The translations under genes and the position numbers were made by a program. The notes beneath the pieces are model-generated. The model saw nothing but the letters and a program-made list of their open reading frames with translations, was not told the DNA's origin and ran no database searches. 64,000 bases of DNA, taken from assembly GCA_947500055.1 (NCBI GenBank), contig CANMQO010000002.1, positions 372,001 through 436,000 of the forward strand, written 5' to 3'. This DNA is from an uncultured Paracoccaceae bacterium. Its GTDB lineage: Bacteria > Pseudomonadota > Alphaproteobacteria > Rhodobacterales > Rhodobacteraceae. Below, in pieces: positions 56,108 to 64,000 of this stretch (position 1 is the first letter of the stretch; each line of letters starts with the position of its first letter).

Positions 56108-57226
56108 ATGATCAAACAACTTCTGACTTTCACAGCCTGTGCGGCGTTCCTTGCCATCCCAACCGGCAGCGCCCTGGCCCAGAACGCGACAGGCGGTGAA
56201 GCGAGCATCGAAACCGGCGCCAGCTATTCGTCAAGGCGCGGCGGGATCGCGTTTATCGGGTTGAACGCCGACAATCTGTTCGGTCGCGGCATTGATATCC
56301 GGTTGGGTTATCAGGCCAGTCAGGACGGGCGGGCATTGAATGCAAATGTCAGTCAGACCTACCAGCTCGGCCAGACAGCGCTTGGGCAGGATACCTATTT
56401 GCGCGGAACGTTGACCGGGCGCGCCTCTGACTGGTCGTCGCAGGATTATTCGCTGGCGCATTACGGTGCTGAAATCACCGCCGGCGCCGAGACGGCAAGC
56501 GGTCTGCACTATCGTGGACGGATTTTCTGGCAGTCGGATTCCGTCGATGACTTCGATGAGGATATCTCGCCATTGGCCGCGATCCCGCTTGATAATTCAA
56601 CCGCCATTGGTGTGGGTGTCGGCCTTGGTTATTCCACCTTTACTGATACAAACCCTTTGGCCACTGGCCTTAACCTGCAAGGCAACGTCACGCTGGCCAC
56701 GCCATTGGGTGACCGGGAGTGGGTCGCCGCGGAGGTCAGCGGGCAATATAACGCGGCAATTGCGGATGGAATGGTGCTGGCACTCGCAGCGGAGACAGGT
56801 CAGATCAACGGGCGCAATGGGCAGGACGTGCATATTGCCGACCGGGCTTTTATCGGCAATCCAATGCCGCGTGGATTTGCCTATACCGGTATCGGGCCGC
56901 GCGATGTTTCAGGTGATCGCGTCGACACCGCGTTGGGTGGAAACAGCTATCTGACATCTTCGGCCGAGCTGCGCATCGCCACGCCATACCCTGCCGTGGT
57001 GGTTGGCATCTTTGCGGATGCGGGTGCGCTTTGGGATCTGGATGAAACCGAAGGGGGGGCATCAGCGGTGATTGACGATAGCTATGCCTTGCGCACCTCT
57101 GCCGGTTTGTCGGTCTATTGGGATACGCAAATCGGATTGGTTCAGATCAACGCCGCAAAACCGATCGCCAAGCAGGACAATGACAAGATTGAAAATTTCA
57201 GCATCAATCTGAACTTCCAGTTTTAG
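56108..57226 (+). CDS. short Omp85/BamA-type outer membrane beta-barrel protein
   Basis: A 372-residue protein with a signal peptide (about 1-24) and alternating amphipathic strands. The C-terminal half has the Omp85 surface-antigen features RAFIGNPMPRGFAYTGIGPR, SAELRIATPYP and FADAGALWDLDE, and ends in NLNFQF with the terminal phenylalanine of outer-membrane proteins. It lacks the POTRA repeats that normally precede the barrel, so it is a barrel-only Omp85-like protein. It ends the plus-strand set behind the TolC-like and adaptor genes and is 2 bases from the stop of the convergent M50 gene. Confidence 0.8.
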   Translation: MIKQLLTFTACAAFLAIPTGSALAQNATGGEASIETGASYSSRRGGIAFIGLNADNLFGRGIDIRLGYQASQDGRALNANVSQTYQLGQTALGQDTYLRGTLTGRASDWSSQDYSLAHYGAEITAGAETASGLHYRGRIFWQSDSVDDFDEDISPLAAIPLDNSTAIGVGVGLGYSTFTDTNPLATGLNLQGNVTLATPLGDREWVAAEVSGQYNAAIADGMVLALAAETGQINGRNGQDVHIADRAFIGNPMPRGFAYTGIGPRDVSGDRVDTALGGNSYLTSSAELRIATPYPAVVVGIFADAGALWDLDETEGGASAVIDDSYALRTSAGLSVYWDTQIGLVQINAAKPIAKQDNDKIENFSINLNFQF

Positions 57227-57228
57227 CG

Positions 57229-59181
57229 CTAGCCACCCTCGCCAATCCGGGCATTCAGATAGCTGCGGCGCAGGTTCGAAAATATATCGTAAAGGTGCTC
57301 ATGAACCGGGGCCTTTTCCAGCGTCAGTTTCAGGAACTGCTGACGTCCATGCAGCTGATCCGCTGGCAGATCAATCTTTGCAATCAACTGGTACGAACGC
57401 TGCCCGGTTTCCGCCGAAAGCTGATTCACCTGTATCAGGGAAACATCCGTAATACGCTCATGCGGCACAATTTCACCGGCATTCCAAAGCGCATAGCGCG
57501 GGTTGCCCTGTCGCAACCGGGCAATGCGGGTTTCGGGAAACTGGCCAATTACGACAGCAGGGGTGTCTGCATCCAACAAATAACCCAAACGCGATCCTTC
57601 GGCGAAGTAGAGCCCTTCACGCGCAGCCACATCCGGGTAGAAGACCCCTGCGGTTCCAGCTTCCTGCACCAGTGCCTGCTGTCGTTCCAATAGAACGTCG
57701 AGTTCTTTCTGCGGGCCTTCAAGCTGCGCTGTGGCGACGCGAGCCTGTGTCTGGTCGCTTTGCAAGACCGCCTCGCGCTGTAACCGGGCCAGATCAAGCC
57801 GCTCGCGTGCAACGGCGATGTCCTGCGCCACCGTGGCATTCTCAAGCGTAAACAGCGCCTGCCCAACAGCGACGTCGCCAGCGGGTGCGATCTGGGTCAG
57901 AACCCCCGCTTCCTGGGTCTGGATTGCATAAACGCCGTTGGTGTCCAATGCGACGGGGACGGTGACGCGGAAAGGCAATGGGATGAACAGACACCCGCCT
58001 AACCCTGCGATCATAGCCGCCATGAATAACGCCTTTCGTCTCATGATGGCGCGGCCTTTCTTCTGTTTCACCGGGTGGGTCGCGGGCTTGTTCAAAAGCG
58101 GTGAAAAGAACATCGCATAGCCCGCCCATAGGGCCAATACCACACCACCGCCGAAGAAACGGGGCAGGGTCAGCCAAAGGACTGTTGCCAGAATATTCAG
58201 CTTATACAGGGCCGAACCAAGCCCGTAATAAAGGTACATTCGGCCCATCCGGTCTTGCGGCCAGATGCCGTCGGCGCCAAAGGTCATTACCCATTGGCGG
58301 GCATCCTTGAAAATCCCGGCGGCGGCACTCGACAGGTTCCGGTGCCCGATCCAATCGGAAAAGGCGAAATACCCATCCAACCGCATCAGCGGATTGCCAT
58401 TGAACAACAGTGAGTTGAGACTGCTAAAGACGAAAACATTGACAAAGATCGTCTTGAGAAACGTCCCGTCCACGAAATACCAAGCGATAAACGCGGACAT
58501 GGCGATGAGCAGGTCAACAAATATCCCCGCCAGACTGATCTTGATCCGTTGGTTTCTGTTGGCGCAGATATCAGCCATGGACGTGTCCACAAAGGGCAGC
58601 GGGAACAGCCCGACAAACACGATACCCGCATTGCGCAGCGGTACGTTATAGGCACGTGTCACCATGGCATGCCCCAATTCATGCGGCAGTTTCAGGAACG
58701 GTGACAGCAAGGCAAATGTCGCGATACCCTGCAAAGAGATCGCCTGCGATGCGCTGTCCATGATCGCCCATTCGCTTATCAGCCCAAGGGCCAGGCAGCC
58801 CAGAACAAGAAAGCATAATACCGGCCAACACAGTGGCGCTGTGAATGCGGCCATTCGGCCGAGCAAACCTTCGTAGCGGCCGAGGTCAATTCCGGCCCAT
58901 CGGATGAAAAGAGGATTAAAAGGCGGCTTGGCCGTCAATTCGGCCAGGGTCACCGCGCGCATGTTTTCGACAAGACCATAGACTTGTTGCAAGGCGTCTT
59001 TGTCGGCCGTTGCATCGTCAAATTGGCCGGTTTGCAACTGATGCAGGGTTTCGGCAGCCGCACGGTTGGTCAGGAACACCTTGCCGCTGCGCCCTTCATG
59101 CACAGCATAACGCATGGCGCCGCCATCAGCGAAACAGCTGATCTCAAGGTCCTTTAGAAAGTGAAGCCAAGATTTTTCCAA
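57229..59181 (-). CDS. M50-type membrane metalloprotease fused to HlyD-like C-terminal domain
   Basis: A 650-residue membrane protein. A PqqD-like N-terminal part (about 1-80, LTNRAAAETLHQLQTG) precedes a site-2-protease-like core with HELGH (167-171) and the second metal motif NPLMRLDGYF (263-272). Helices flank both. After a further helix (about 380-400) comes a HlyD-like biotinyl-lipoyl and coiled-coil region (about 405-650). The TTG start at 59181 overlaps the upstream adaptor gene by 28 bases; an ATG at 59115 is the alternative. It is in the operon of the giant repeat protein and may process or translocate it. Whether it cleaves a substrate is unknown. Confidence 0.87.
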   Translation of the reverse strand: MEKSWLHFLKDLEISCFADGGAMRYAVHEGRSGKVFLTNRAAAETLHQLQTGQFDDATADKDALQQVYGLVENMRAVTLAELTAKPPFNPLFIRWAGIDLGRYEGLLGRMAAFTAPLCWPVLCFLVLGCLALGLISEWAIMDSASQAISLQGIATFALLSPFLKLPHELGHAMVTRAYNVPLRNAGIVFVGLFPLPFVDTSMADICANRNQRIKISLAGIFVDLLIAMSAFIAWYFVDGTFLKTIFVNVFVFSSLNSLLFNGNPLMRLDGYFAFSDWIGHRNLSSAAAGIFKDARQWVMTFGADGIWPQDRMGRMYLYYGLGSALYKLNILATVLWLTLPRFFGGGVVLALWAGYAMFFSPLLNKPATHPVKQKKGRAIMRRKALFMAAMIAGLGGCLFIPLPFRVTVPVALDTNGVYAIQTQEAGVLTQIAPAGDVAVGQALFTLENATVAQDIAVARERLDLARLQREAVLQSDQTQARVATAQLEGPQKELDVLLERQQALVQEAGTAGVFYPDVAAREGLYFAEGSRLGYLLDADTPAVVIGQFPETRIARLRQGNPRYALWNAGEIVPHERITDVSLIQVNQLSAETGQRSYQLIAKIDLPADQLHGRQQFLKLTLEKAPVHEHLYDIFSNLRRSYLNARIGEGG

Positions 59182-60668
59182 AGGAATAGCCTTACATAAT
59201 CAACCACTGGCCGGGTGAGGCCGACAATACGCGGCGCGGTTCGCGTCTCGATTTTCGCAAACCCGGAAAGACCCACCAGCAAATCCGATTGCTGCGCATC
59301 AGTGATGCGCGCGCGCACCTGATGGCGCATCTCGTTCGTTTCGGGGTGCAGGGTTTGGGTCGGTGTTGACAGGATTTCAAACCCGAAGGTTTCATCGCTT
59401 AGCCCACGAAAAAACACATGTCCTGTCTGGCCCGGTATCACGCGCACGCTATCCTGTGGTGCGATATCAATCACCAGATCAAAAGCCTGGGTCGGTTGCA
59501 ACGTCACAATCGCCGTGCCTATGGGCATGAAATTGCCCCGATCCCCATCGGGCAGTGCTGTCACCACGCGGCTGGCCGTGGGCGCAGTAACCGTCAGCAA
59601 TGCCTGCCTGCTTTCCAGTTGCCGCTGGCGCAGCTGCGCGATCTCGGCGCGCTTTTCCGCCAGTTGCAGCGCACCGATATTGCCGCTGTTAAGCGCGTCC
59701 TGCCCGTTAATAACCTCCAGATTATATGCGACTTTCTGCTCTGCTATGCCGTTTTCGAGTTCTGGTGAACGCAGCACAGCGGCGACGTCACCCGCCTCCA
59801 GCAACTGTCCGGGGCGGACATTGGTGGTTTCCAGAAAAGCGCCAAAAGGCAGGGCCATGGTAATTGACTGACGCGCCCGGCTTTCGGCGAAGTTGGAAAC
59901 ATAGACCGGGGCAGGCATTGCCAGATATATCGCGGCGCCGATGAATATCGCTGCCAGCGCTGCGATACCGGTGAATTTGCGTTTGTGCGTGTCGTCGGTC
60001 AACAGATGAAAATGGTCCTGGGCATCTGTCAGGCTGGCCAAAATCGCTGGCGCAAGATCAACGCCCAGAAAAGCCAGCCCGTTTTGACTGTCGGGTGGGC
60101 GCAGCAGGTTGGCAGTTTGCCCGCCAAGTTTGGCCGCTGTCAGTTCAAGATCCAATGACGTGTCTTCGCCCTGCGCAAGGATCGTAGCGAAATCATCCTT
60201 GATCTTGCGATCTTCCTGCGACGCAAAATAGGTTTTTTTGACCTTTCCCTGCCGGATATGAGCCATCGCAACAATGCCTGTCAGCCCTTGATCGCGCAAA
60301 GCAAACAGTAGTTGCCCCAGTCGTTTCTTGGCCGGTAACTGTGCCAGAAACAGGCTAGCCGCGCCGAACTTCCCGGCAATGTTCTCATCGGGGACGGCCG
60401 TTCGGGCGGCTGTTTCCACATAATGGATCAGATCACCCAATGCGGCACCCTTGGGCAGAGACTGATAGCCGTGAACCAGCATCTGTCCCCCCGGCACGGG
60501 GGCAGTACAATAGATCCAGCCGTGCAGCTTGCGGGCCGTTGGTCGATCGCCCCGCAATTTCGCCAGCTCATCCGCGGTCAGATCGGGAAAGGGACCGTTG
60601 CCCACAAATCCGTCCGCGCCAAGTCGCGCGACGAAATCAGGTTGGGTTTGATCTTGATCCTGCGGCAA
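59154..60668 (-). CDS. HlyD-like membrane adaptor with large cytoplasmic N-domain
   Basis: A 504-residue protein. Residues 1-230 form a soluble, probably cytoplasmic domain with no clear family. One transmembrane helix (233-252) follows, then a periplasmic HlyD-type part with a coiled coil (about 310-350) and a beta-barrel (LQPTQAFDLVIDIAPQDSVRV). The start is a TTG, 10 bases after the repeat-protein stop. The next gene starts within its end, so the three genes are translationally coupled. The N-domain is where it differs from ordinary HlyD. Confidence 0.83.
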   Translation of the reverse strand: MPQDQDQTQPDFVARLGADGFVGNGPFPDLTADELAKLRGDRPTARKLHGWIYCTAPVPGGQMLVHGYQSLPKGAALGDLIHYVETAARTAVPDENIAGKFGAASLFLAQLPAKKRLGQLLFALRDQGLTGIVAMAHIRQGKVKKTYFASQEDRKIKDDFATILAQGEDTSLDLELTAAKLGGQTANLLRPPDSQNGLAFLGVDLAPAILASLTDAQDHFHLLTDDTHKRKFTGIAALAAIFIGAAIYLAMPAPVYVSNFAESRARQSITMALPFGAFLETTNVRPGQLLEAGDVAAVLRSPELENGIAEQKVAYNLEVINGQDALNSGNIGALQLAEKRAEIAQLRQRQLESRQALLTVTAPTASRVVTALPDGDRGNFMPIGTAIVTLQPTQAFDLVIDIAPQDSVRVIPGQTGHVFFRGLSDETFGFEILSTPTQTLHPETNEMRHQVRARITDAQQSDLLVGLSGFAKIETRTAPRIVGLTRPVVDYVRLFLWKNLGFTF

Positions 60669-60678
60669 TCAATACGCT

Positions 60679-63600
60679 CTATGCTGGGCTGGCGGCTGCG
60701 CCCTCAACCAAGGGCGCGACGGATGCCGCAGCTTGTTTTGGGGCTGCATCCACGGTTACATCATCCAAAACCCGTTGCAACATTCTTTCAAACAGCGCCA
60801 TGCTGATGTCACCCTCCAGTAATCCCTCTGCGGCCAGATAATCCTTGAATGCTGATAGGATATCATCCTGCAACAATTCCTGATCGGTCCCGTAGTAAAC
60901 CAATTCGGCGATACGCTTGATTGTCATGTCCTTGTCAAAGAATGCCTCGATCGCGCGCAACGAAATGATCAGACCGCTTGGGCTGGTGCCCGCGTTATCA
61001 ATCGGCGTTTCAGGCAGGATATAGGCATGATCGAAGGCGGGGCCGGTATCATCCCGTTCCGCAAACGGATCCCACGCGACCCCACCAAAGACACCGATTG
61101 CCGAAACCAGCTGTTCGAATGTGAGAATGTCCACCGGCACGTTACCGGCAAAGTTGCCGCCGATAAGTTCACGATACGGCGTCGGTCCGACAAAGCCCTC
61201 GGCAAATACCGCCTCGAAACGGCCGGTAAAGGCGTCACCGGCCAGAACATCCTCCTGAGTATTGCCAAAGAACAAGTCAGGGCCAAGCCCACCGATCAGC
61301 GTGTCCGGTCCGACCCCGCCATCAAGGATGTCATAGCCACCGGTCTCAAACGGGAAGTTCGTTTCAATCTCGATCACTTCCAGGTTGTTATGTGTATCGA
61401 ACGTCCGGACAATTTCAATCATGTCACCGAAGAGGAAATCCTGTTCCGTTCCGCCGGTCAGCACGTCATCGCCAAAGCCGCCAACAAGGAAGTCCGCCCC
61501 GGCACCGCCGGTCAACACGTCGTCAAATCCGATATCGACGCGGATGGCCTCCAAATGCGCAAGGCGGAACACGTGGTGTTGTCCGGACTCTGCACCGGCA
61601 ACGCTGGTCAGGGTCAGTTCGGCAAGGTCACCGATCAGCAGGTCATCATCGTCCCCGCCGGTCAGCACATCATCACCGAATTGCCCGATCAGGATGTTCG
61701 AACCTGCCCCAACTGACGTAATGGTATCCGCACCGCCGACTTCCATATCGGTATAGGTCAGTGTTTCGACATCAGTTTCATTTCGGAATGTGATATTACC
61801 AAGATCACCCAAGGCAAAGTCGTTGCCGGTGCCGGTTTGGATATTATCATTGCCGAACGATCCGATGATCAGGTCATTATCAGCACCTGACAGGATCGTA
61901 TCATTGCCACCAAAGGGCTCTGTGCCTGCGTTTATCTGGTGCAGCCCGGTCACATGGTTTTTCGTCAGGCTGGCGTTGTCACCAACAATCAGATCATTGC
62001 CGCCGCGCGTTTCGGCATAGTCGTCGCCCTGGCTGAGCAGCACAACATCATTGCCGGCCCCGCCGATCACCCGGTCATCGCCACCAAGATCAGGCGCGCG
62101 CGATGAGAGTGCTTCGGTCCCGTCAATTGTGCTGGCAGCGATGCGGCCCTGATCACCGACAACGCGGTTGTCACCATCCCCGGTCGAGGCGAAGTCATTG
62201 CCAAGGCCCAGAATGATGAAATCATCGCCATCGCCTGCAGTGATCGTCTCATCCCCGTCCAGATCGGTTAGAACCGCCTCTTGGCTGATCATGTCCAGCG
62301 CCCGTGCGCCGCCTGCTGTTTCGGTAAAGGTCAGGCTGCCTTCGCCACCAATGATATGCACGGTTCCGTCGCCCAGATTGGCCGTGTCGGAACCCAGGCC
62401 CAGAACGATGAACTCATCCCCGGCACCATTCGTGATAACATCGTCCCCATCAGGCGTGCCGGGAACCACGTCAGTCGATGTCAGTTCCACGGTGGTATCA
62501 CCACCTGCTGTTTCGGTCACCGACAGATCGCCTGCGCCACCCAGCAAGAACACCGCGCCATCGCCCAGATCGGCAATATCGTCGCCCATATCAAGGACCA
62601 CATGATCAGTACCGCTGCCAGCGGTCACGGTGTCATTGCCATCGGTCACGCCGGGAACCGCCGTGGCGGTGCCGATATTGATTTCCTGGCTACCATCTGC
62701 CCGTGAGGTTGCGGTCAAGACACCGGAGCCCGCCAGAAGGTAGGTTGAACCATCACCCAAATCGGCAATGTCCCCGCCACCGCCCATGACGATGAAATCA
62801 TCGCTGTCGGCGGCCTCAAAACGGTCAACGCCGTCATTGTTACCGGCAACTACCGGATCAGATAGCAAGGTCACCGCTTGCGATCCATCCAATCCCAATG
62901 TGATGCTGATCAATCCGGAATCGCCCAGGGCGTAGTTGTTGCCCTCACCCAGACCAACACGAAGCGGATCATCGCTTCCGTCCGGGTTCTGCCCTCTTTG
63001 GGCTGTGTCGTCGCCACCACCCAGCACGACCAGATCATCATCGGCACCGCCGTGGTAAATGTCATCACCGTCGCCCGCACCAGCCGTGCTTTGCAATGTG
63101 GTGGGGAAGGCGGTTGGCACATCGGCTGTGGTCAGCGTCCCGTTATCGGTCATGACAATGTTCAGACCGTCGCCCGCATTGACCGTATCAGCCAGGTCAC
63201 CGGACAGAATAATGTCGCGTTCGCCGCGCGTTGTGACAGTATCGGTGCCCGCAAAGCTGGTCGAAACGGACTGACCTTCGATCAGGCCAAACGAACTGCC
63301 CATGCCATCGCTGATTTGTGTGATGGTCAGGCGCCCATCATCCGTAATGATATAGCTTAGCCCATCGGCCAGATCGACGATATCGTTGCCGCCGCCAAGA
63401 ACCGTAAATACATTCCCACCTTGCGTGGTGCGCACGGTGTCATCGCCAAAACGCGGGTCTGATGCGCTGTAAACGTTGCCATCTGCATCGACGGTTTCGA
63501 TGCTTTGGACAATGCGCTCAATCAGTGCGACCTTCGCGTTGTAGCTGTCAATTTCTTCCTGACTTGCATTGGCCGAAAGCGGCAACAGGTCAAGCAAGGC

Positions 63601-64000
63601 GCGGACGCTGGCCGGATTCAGTTGAATCTGGCCGTAATCGCCAAGGACCGCAAGGCCGCCATTCACCGATGTGATCAGGTCATTACCACCGCCGCCAAGG
63701 GCAACGTCAAACAGATCATCCGCACCGTCGATGCCAAATGTGATGTTGTCATCGCCTTCATTGGTGCTGGTGTTCTGCACAACGACACCATTGTCGTAGT
63801 AATCATTGGTGATCGTCCCATTGGCAGGCACAAAAGACCCCAGATCACCGATGACAAAGTCACCACCGGTTCCGGCATTCACGATATCACCGCGCTCGCC
63901 ACCGATGATGACATCATTGCCAGCCCCGGTCGTGATGTTGTCGACGGTGCCCATATCAGACGCAATGGAACGGAACGCATTGACCGTTTCCAGAATGCGG
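60679..64000 (-). CDS. giant calcium-binding repeat (RTX-type) protein, C-terminal part (5' end outside window)
   Basis: The last 1106 residues of a very large protein; the frame is open at the window edge. RTX nonapeptide-like repeats with GGxGxDxhx and GNDxIxG appear throughout, for example GAGNDVIIGGERGD, GGAGADFLVGGFGDDVLTGG and GVGPDTLIGGLGPDLFFG. Between them a 64-residue module repeats (see the separate repeat entry). The last 200 residues are non-repetitive and end in Ala/Pro-rich sequence, where an export signal would be expected. Such proteins bind calcium and are secreted. The two genes directly downstream encode membrane adaptor and M50-HlyD proteins. The biological role could be adhesion or surface coating. 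Confidence 0.87.
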   Translation of the reverse strand, partial: RILETVNAFRSIASDMGTVDNITTGAGNDVIIGGERGDIVNAGTGGDFVIGDLGSFVPANGTITNDYYDNGVVVQNTSTNEGDDNITFGIDGADDLFDVALGGGGNDLITSVNGGLAVLGDYGQIQLNPASVRALLDLLPLSANASQEEIDSYNAKVALIERIVQSIETVDADGNVYSASDPRFGDDTVRTTQGGNVFTVLGGGNDIVDLADGLSYIITDDGRLTITQISDGMGSSFGLIEGQSVSTSFAGTDTVTTRGERDIILSGDLADTVNAGDGLNIVMTDNGTLTTADVPTAFPTTLQSTAGAGDGDDIYHGGADDDLVVLGGGDDTAQRGQNPDGSDDPLRVGLGEGNNYALGDSGLISITLGLDGSQAVTLLSDPVVAGNNDGVDRFEAADSDDFIVMGGGGDIADLGDGSTYLLAGSGVLTATSRADGSQEINIGTATAVPGVTDGNDTVTAGSGTDHVVLDMGDDIADLGDGAVFLLGGAGDLSVTETAGGDTTVELTSTDVVPGTPDGDDVITNGAGDEFIVLGLGSDTANLGDGTVHIIGGEGSLTFTETAGGARALDMISQEAVLTDLDGDETITAGDGDDFIILGLGNDFASTGDGDNRVVGDQGRIAASTIDGTEALSSRAPDLGGDDRVIGGAGNDVVLLSQGDDYAETRGGNDLIVGDNASLTKNHVTGLHQINAGTEPFGGNDTILSGADNDLIIGSFGNDNIQTGTGNDFALGDLGNITFRNETDVETLTYTDMEVGGADTITSVGAGSNILIGQFGDDVLTGGDDDDLLIGDLAELTLTSVAGAESGQHHVFRLAHLEAIRVDIGFDDVLTGGAGADFLVGGFGDDVLTGGTEQDFLFGDMIEIVRTFDTHNNLEVIEIETNFPFETGGYDILDGGVGPDTLIGGLGPDLFFGNTQEDVLAGDAFTGRFEAVFAEGFVGPTPYRELIGGNFAGNVPVDILTFEQLVSAIGVFGGVAWDPFAERDDTGPAFDHAYILPETPIDNAGTSPSGLIISLRAIEAFFDKDMTIKRIAELVYYGTDQELLQDDILSAFKDYLAAEGLLEGDISMALFERMLQRVLDDVTVDAAPKQAAASVAPLVEGAAASPA
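62170..63180 (-). repeat. 64-residue tandem modules inside the repeat protein
   Basis: About five modules share the pattern GDGxxxxxGxxGxL, then a variable strand, then VPGxxDGxD and GDDxIxLGxGxDxA. The boundary sequence (CCGTC or CCATC, then GCCC or ACCC and AGAT or AAAT) recurs at 62366, 62558 and 62750, exactly 192 bases (64 codons) apart. Neighbouring modules are divergent in protein sequence, so the duplication is old. Confidence 0.8.

Noticed and set aside
60679-64000. CRISPR-like appearance of repeated sequence
   Set aside because: The periodicity is in protein-coding sequence (192 bases, 64 codons) and the frame stays open, so these are protein repeats.

Overview
The window is a chromosomal segment of a marine alphaproteobacterium, most likely a Rhodobacteraceae (Roseobacter-group) member. 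The evidence is the gene families and their order: tsaD, hemD, mitofilin and HemY-type genes together, a complex I NDUFA9-type protein, glycine-riboswitch-controlled gcvTHP, and hydantoinase-type genes next to a DadA-type oxidase. A CtrA-like box fits the same group. The genus cannot be fixed from the sequence alone.

Layout. 1-660 is the end of a Na/Pi cotransporter. 713-5300 (minus) is the glycine cleavage operon gcvT-gcvH-gcvP behind a tandem glycine riboswitch. 5444-9407 (minus) is a sugar ABC uptake operon (binding protein, permease, ATPase) ending with its LacI-type regulator; two LacI-type palindromes lie upstream. 10234-13743 holds an undecaprenyl-phosphate sugar transferase and a large TPR lipoprotein, an exopolysaccharide-type pair. 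14095-22094 (minus) is a catabolic cluster: HD protein, GNAT, LysR, HyuA, HyuB, FAD oxidase and a uronate-dehydrogenase-like enzyme. 22204-31932 is mainly housekeeping: ahcY, an extensin-like protein, EVE and YciI proteins, gpsA, tsaD, hemD, mitofilin and HemY. tRNA-Thr(CGT) and tRNA-Leu(CAG) follow. Then come NDUFA9-like, uppP, and the glutamate synthase genes gltD and gltB, which are separated by three small genes (two paralogous secreted proteins and a GFA protein). 42373-48651 holds mtgA, a flavodoxin, a GST, queG, a PQQ-type sugar dehydrogenase, an App1-type phosphatase and a fatty acid desaturase.

Two accessory regions stand out. At 49238-51333 an orphan islet encodes a phage Mu gpF-like (MuF) domain fused to a C-terminal domain with nuclease-like motifs, followed 2 bases later by a small gene that looks like its immunity partner. 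No other phage gene is visible around it. At 53773-64000 two convergent operons form what looks like a dedicated export machine for a giant calcium-binding repeat protein. One operon encodes a TolC-like channel, a periplasmic adaptor and a short Omp85-type barrel. The other encodes the repeat protein (5' end outside the window), a membrane adaptor, and an unusual M50 metalloprotease-HlyD fusion. No ABC ATPase is seen in the locus, so it differs from a standard type I secretion system. This is the best candidate for an undescribed system.

Most other stretches are ordinary, densely packed genes with many 1-4 base start/stop overlaps. Start sites were moved downstream of the longest frame wherever a ribosome binding site and family alignment pointed to an internal start.
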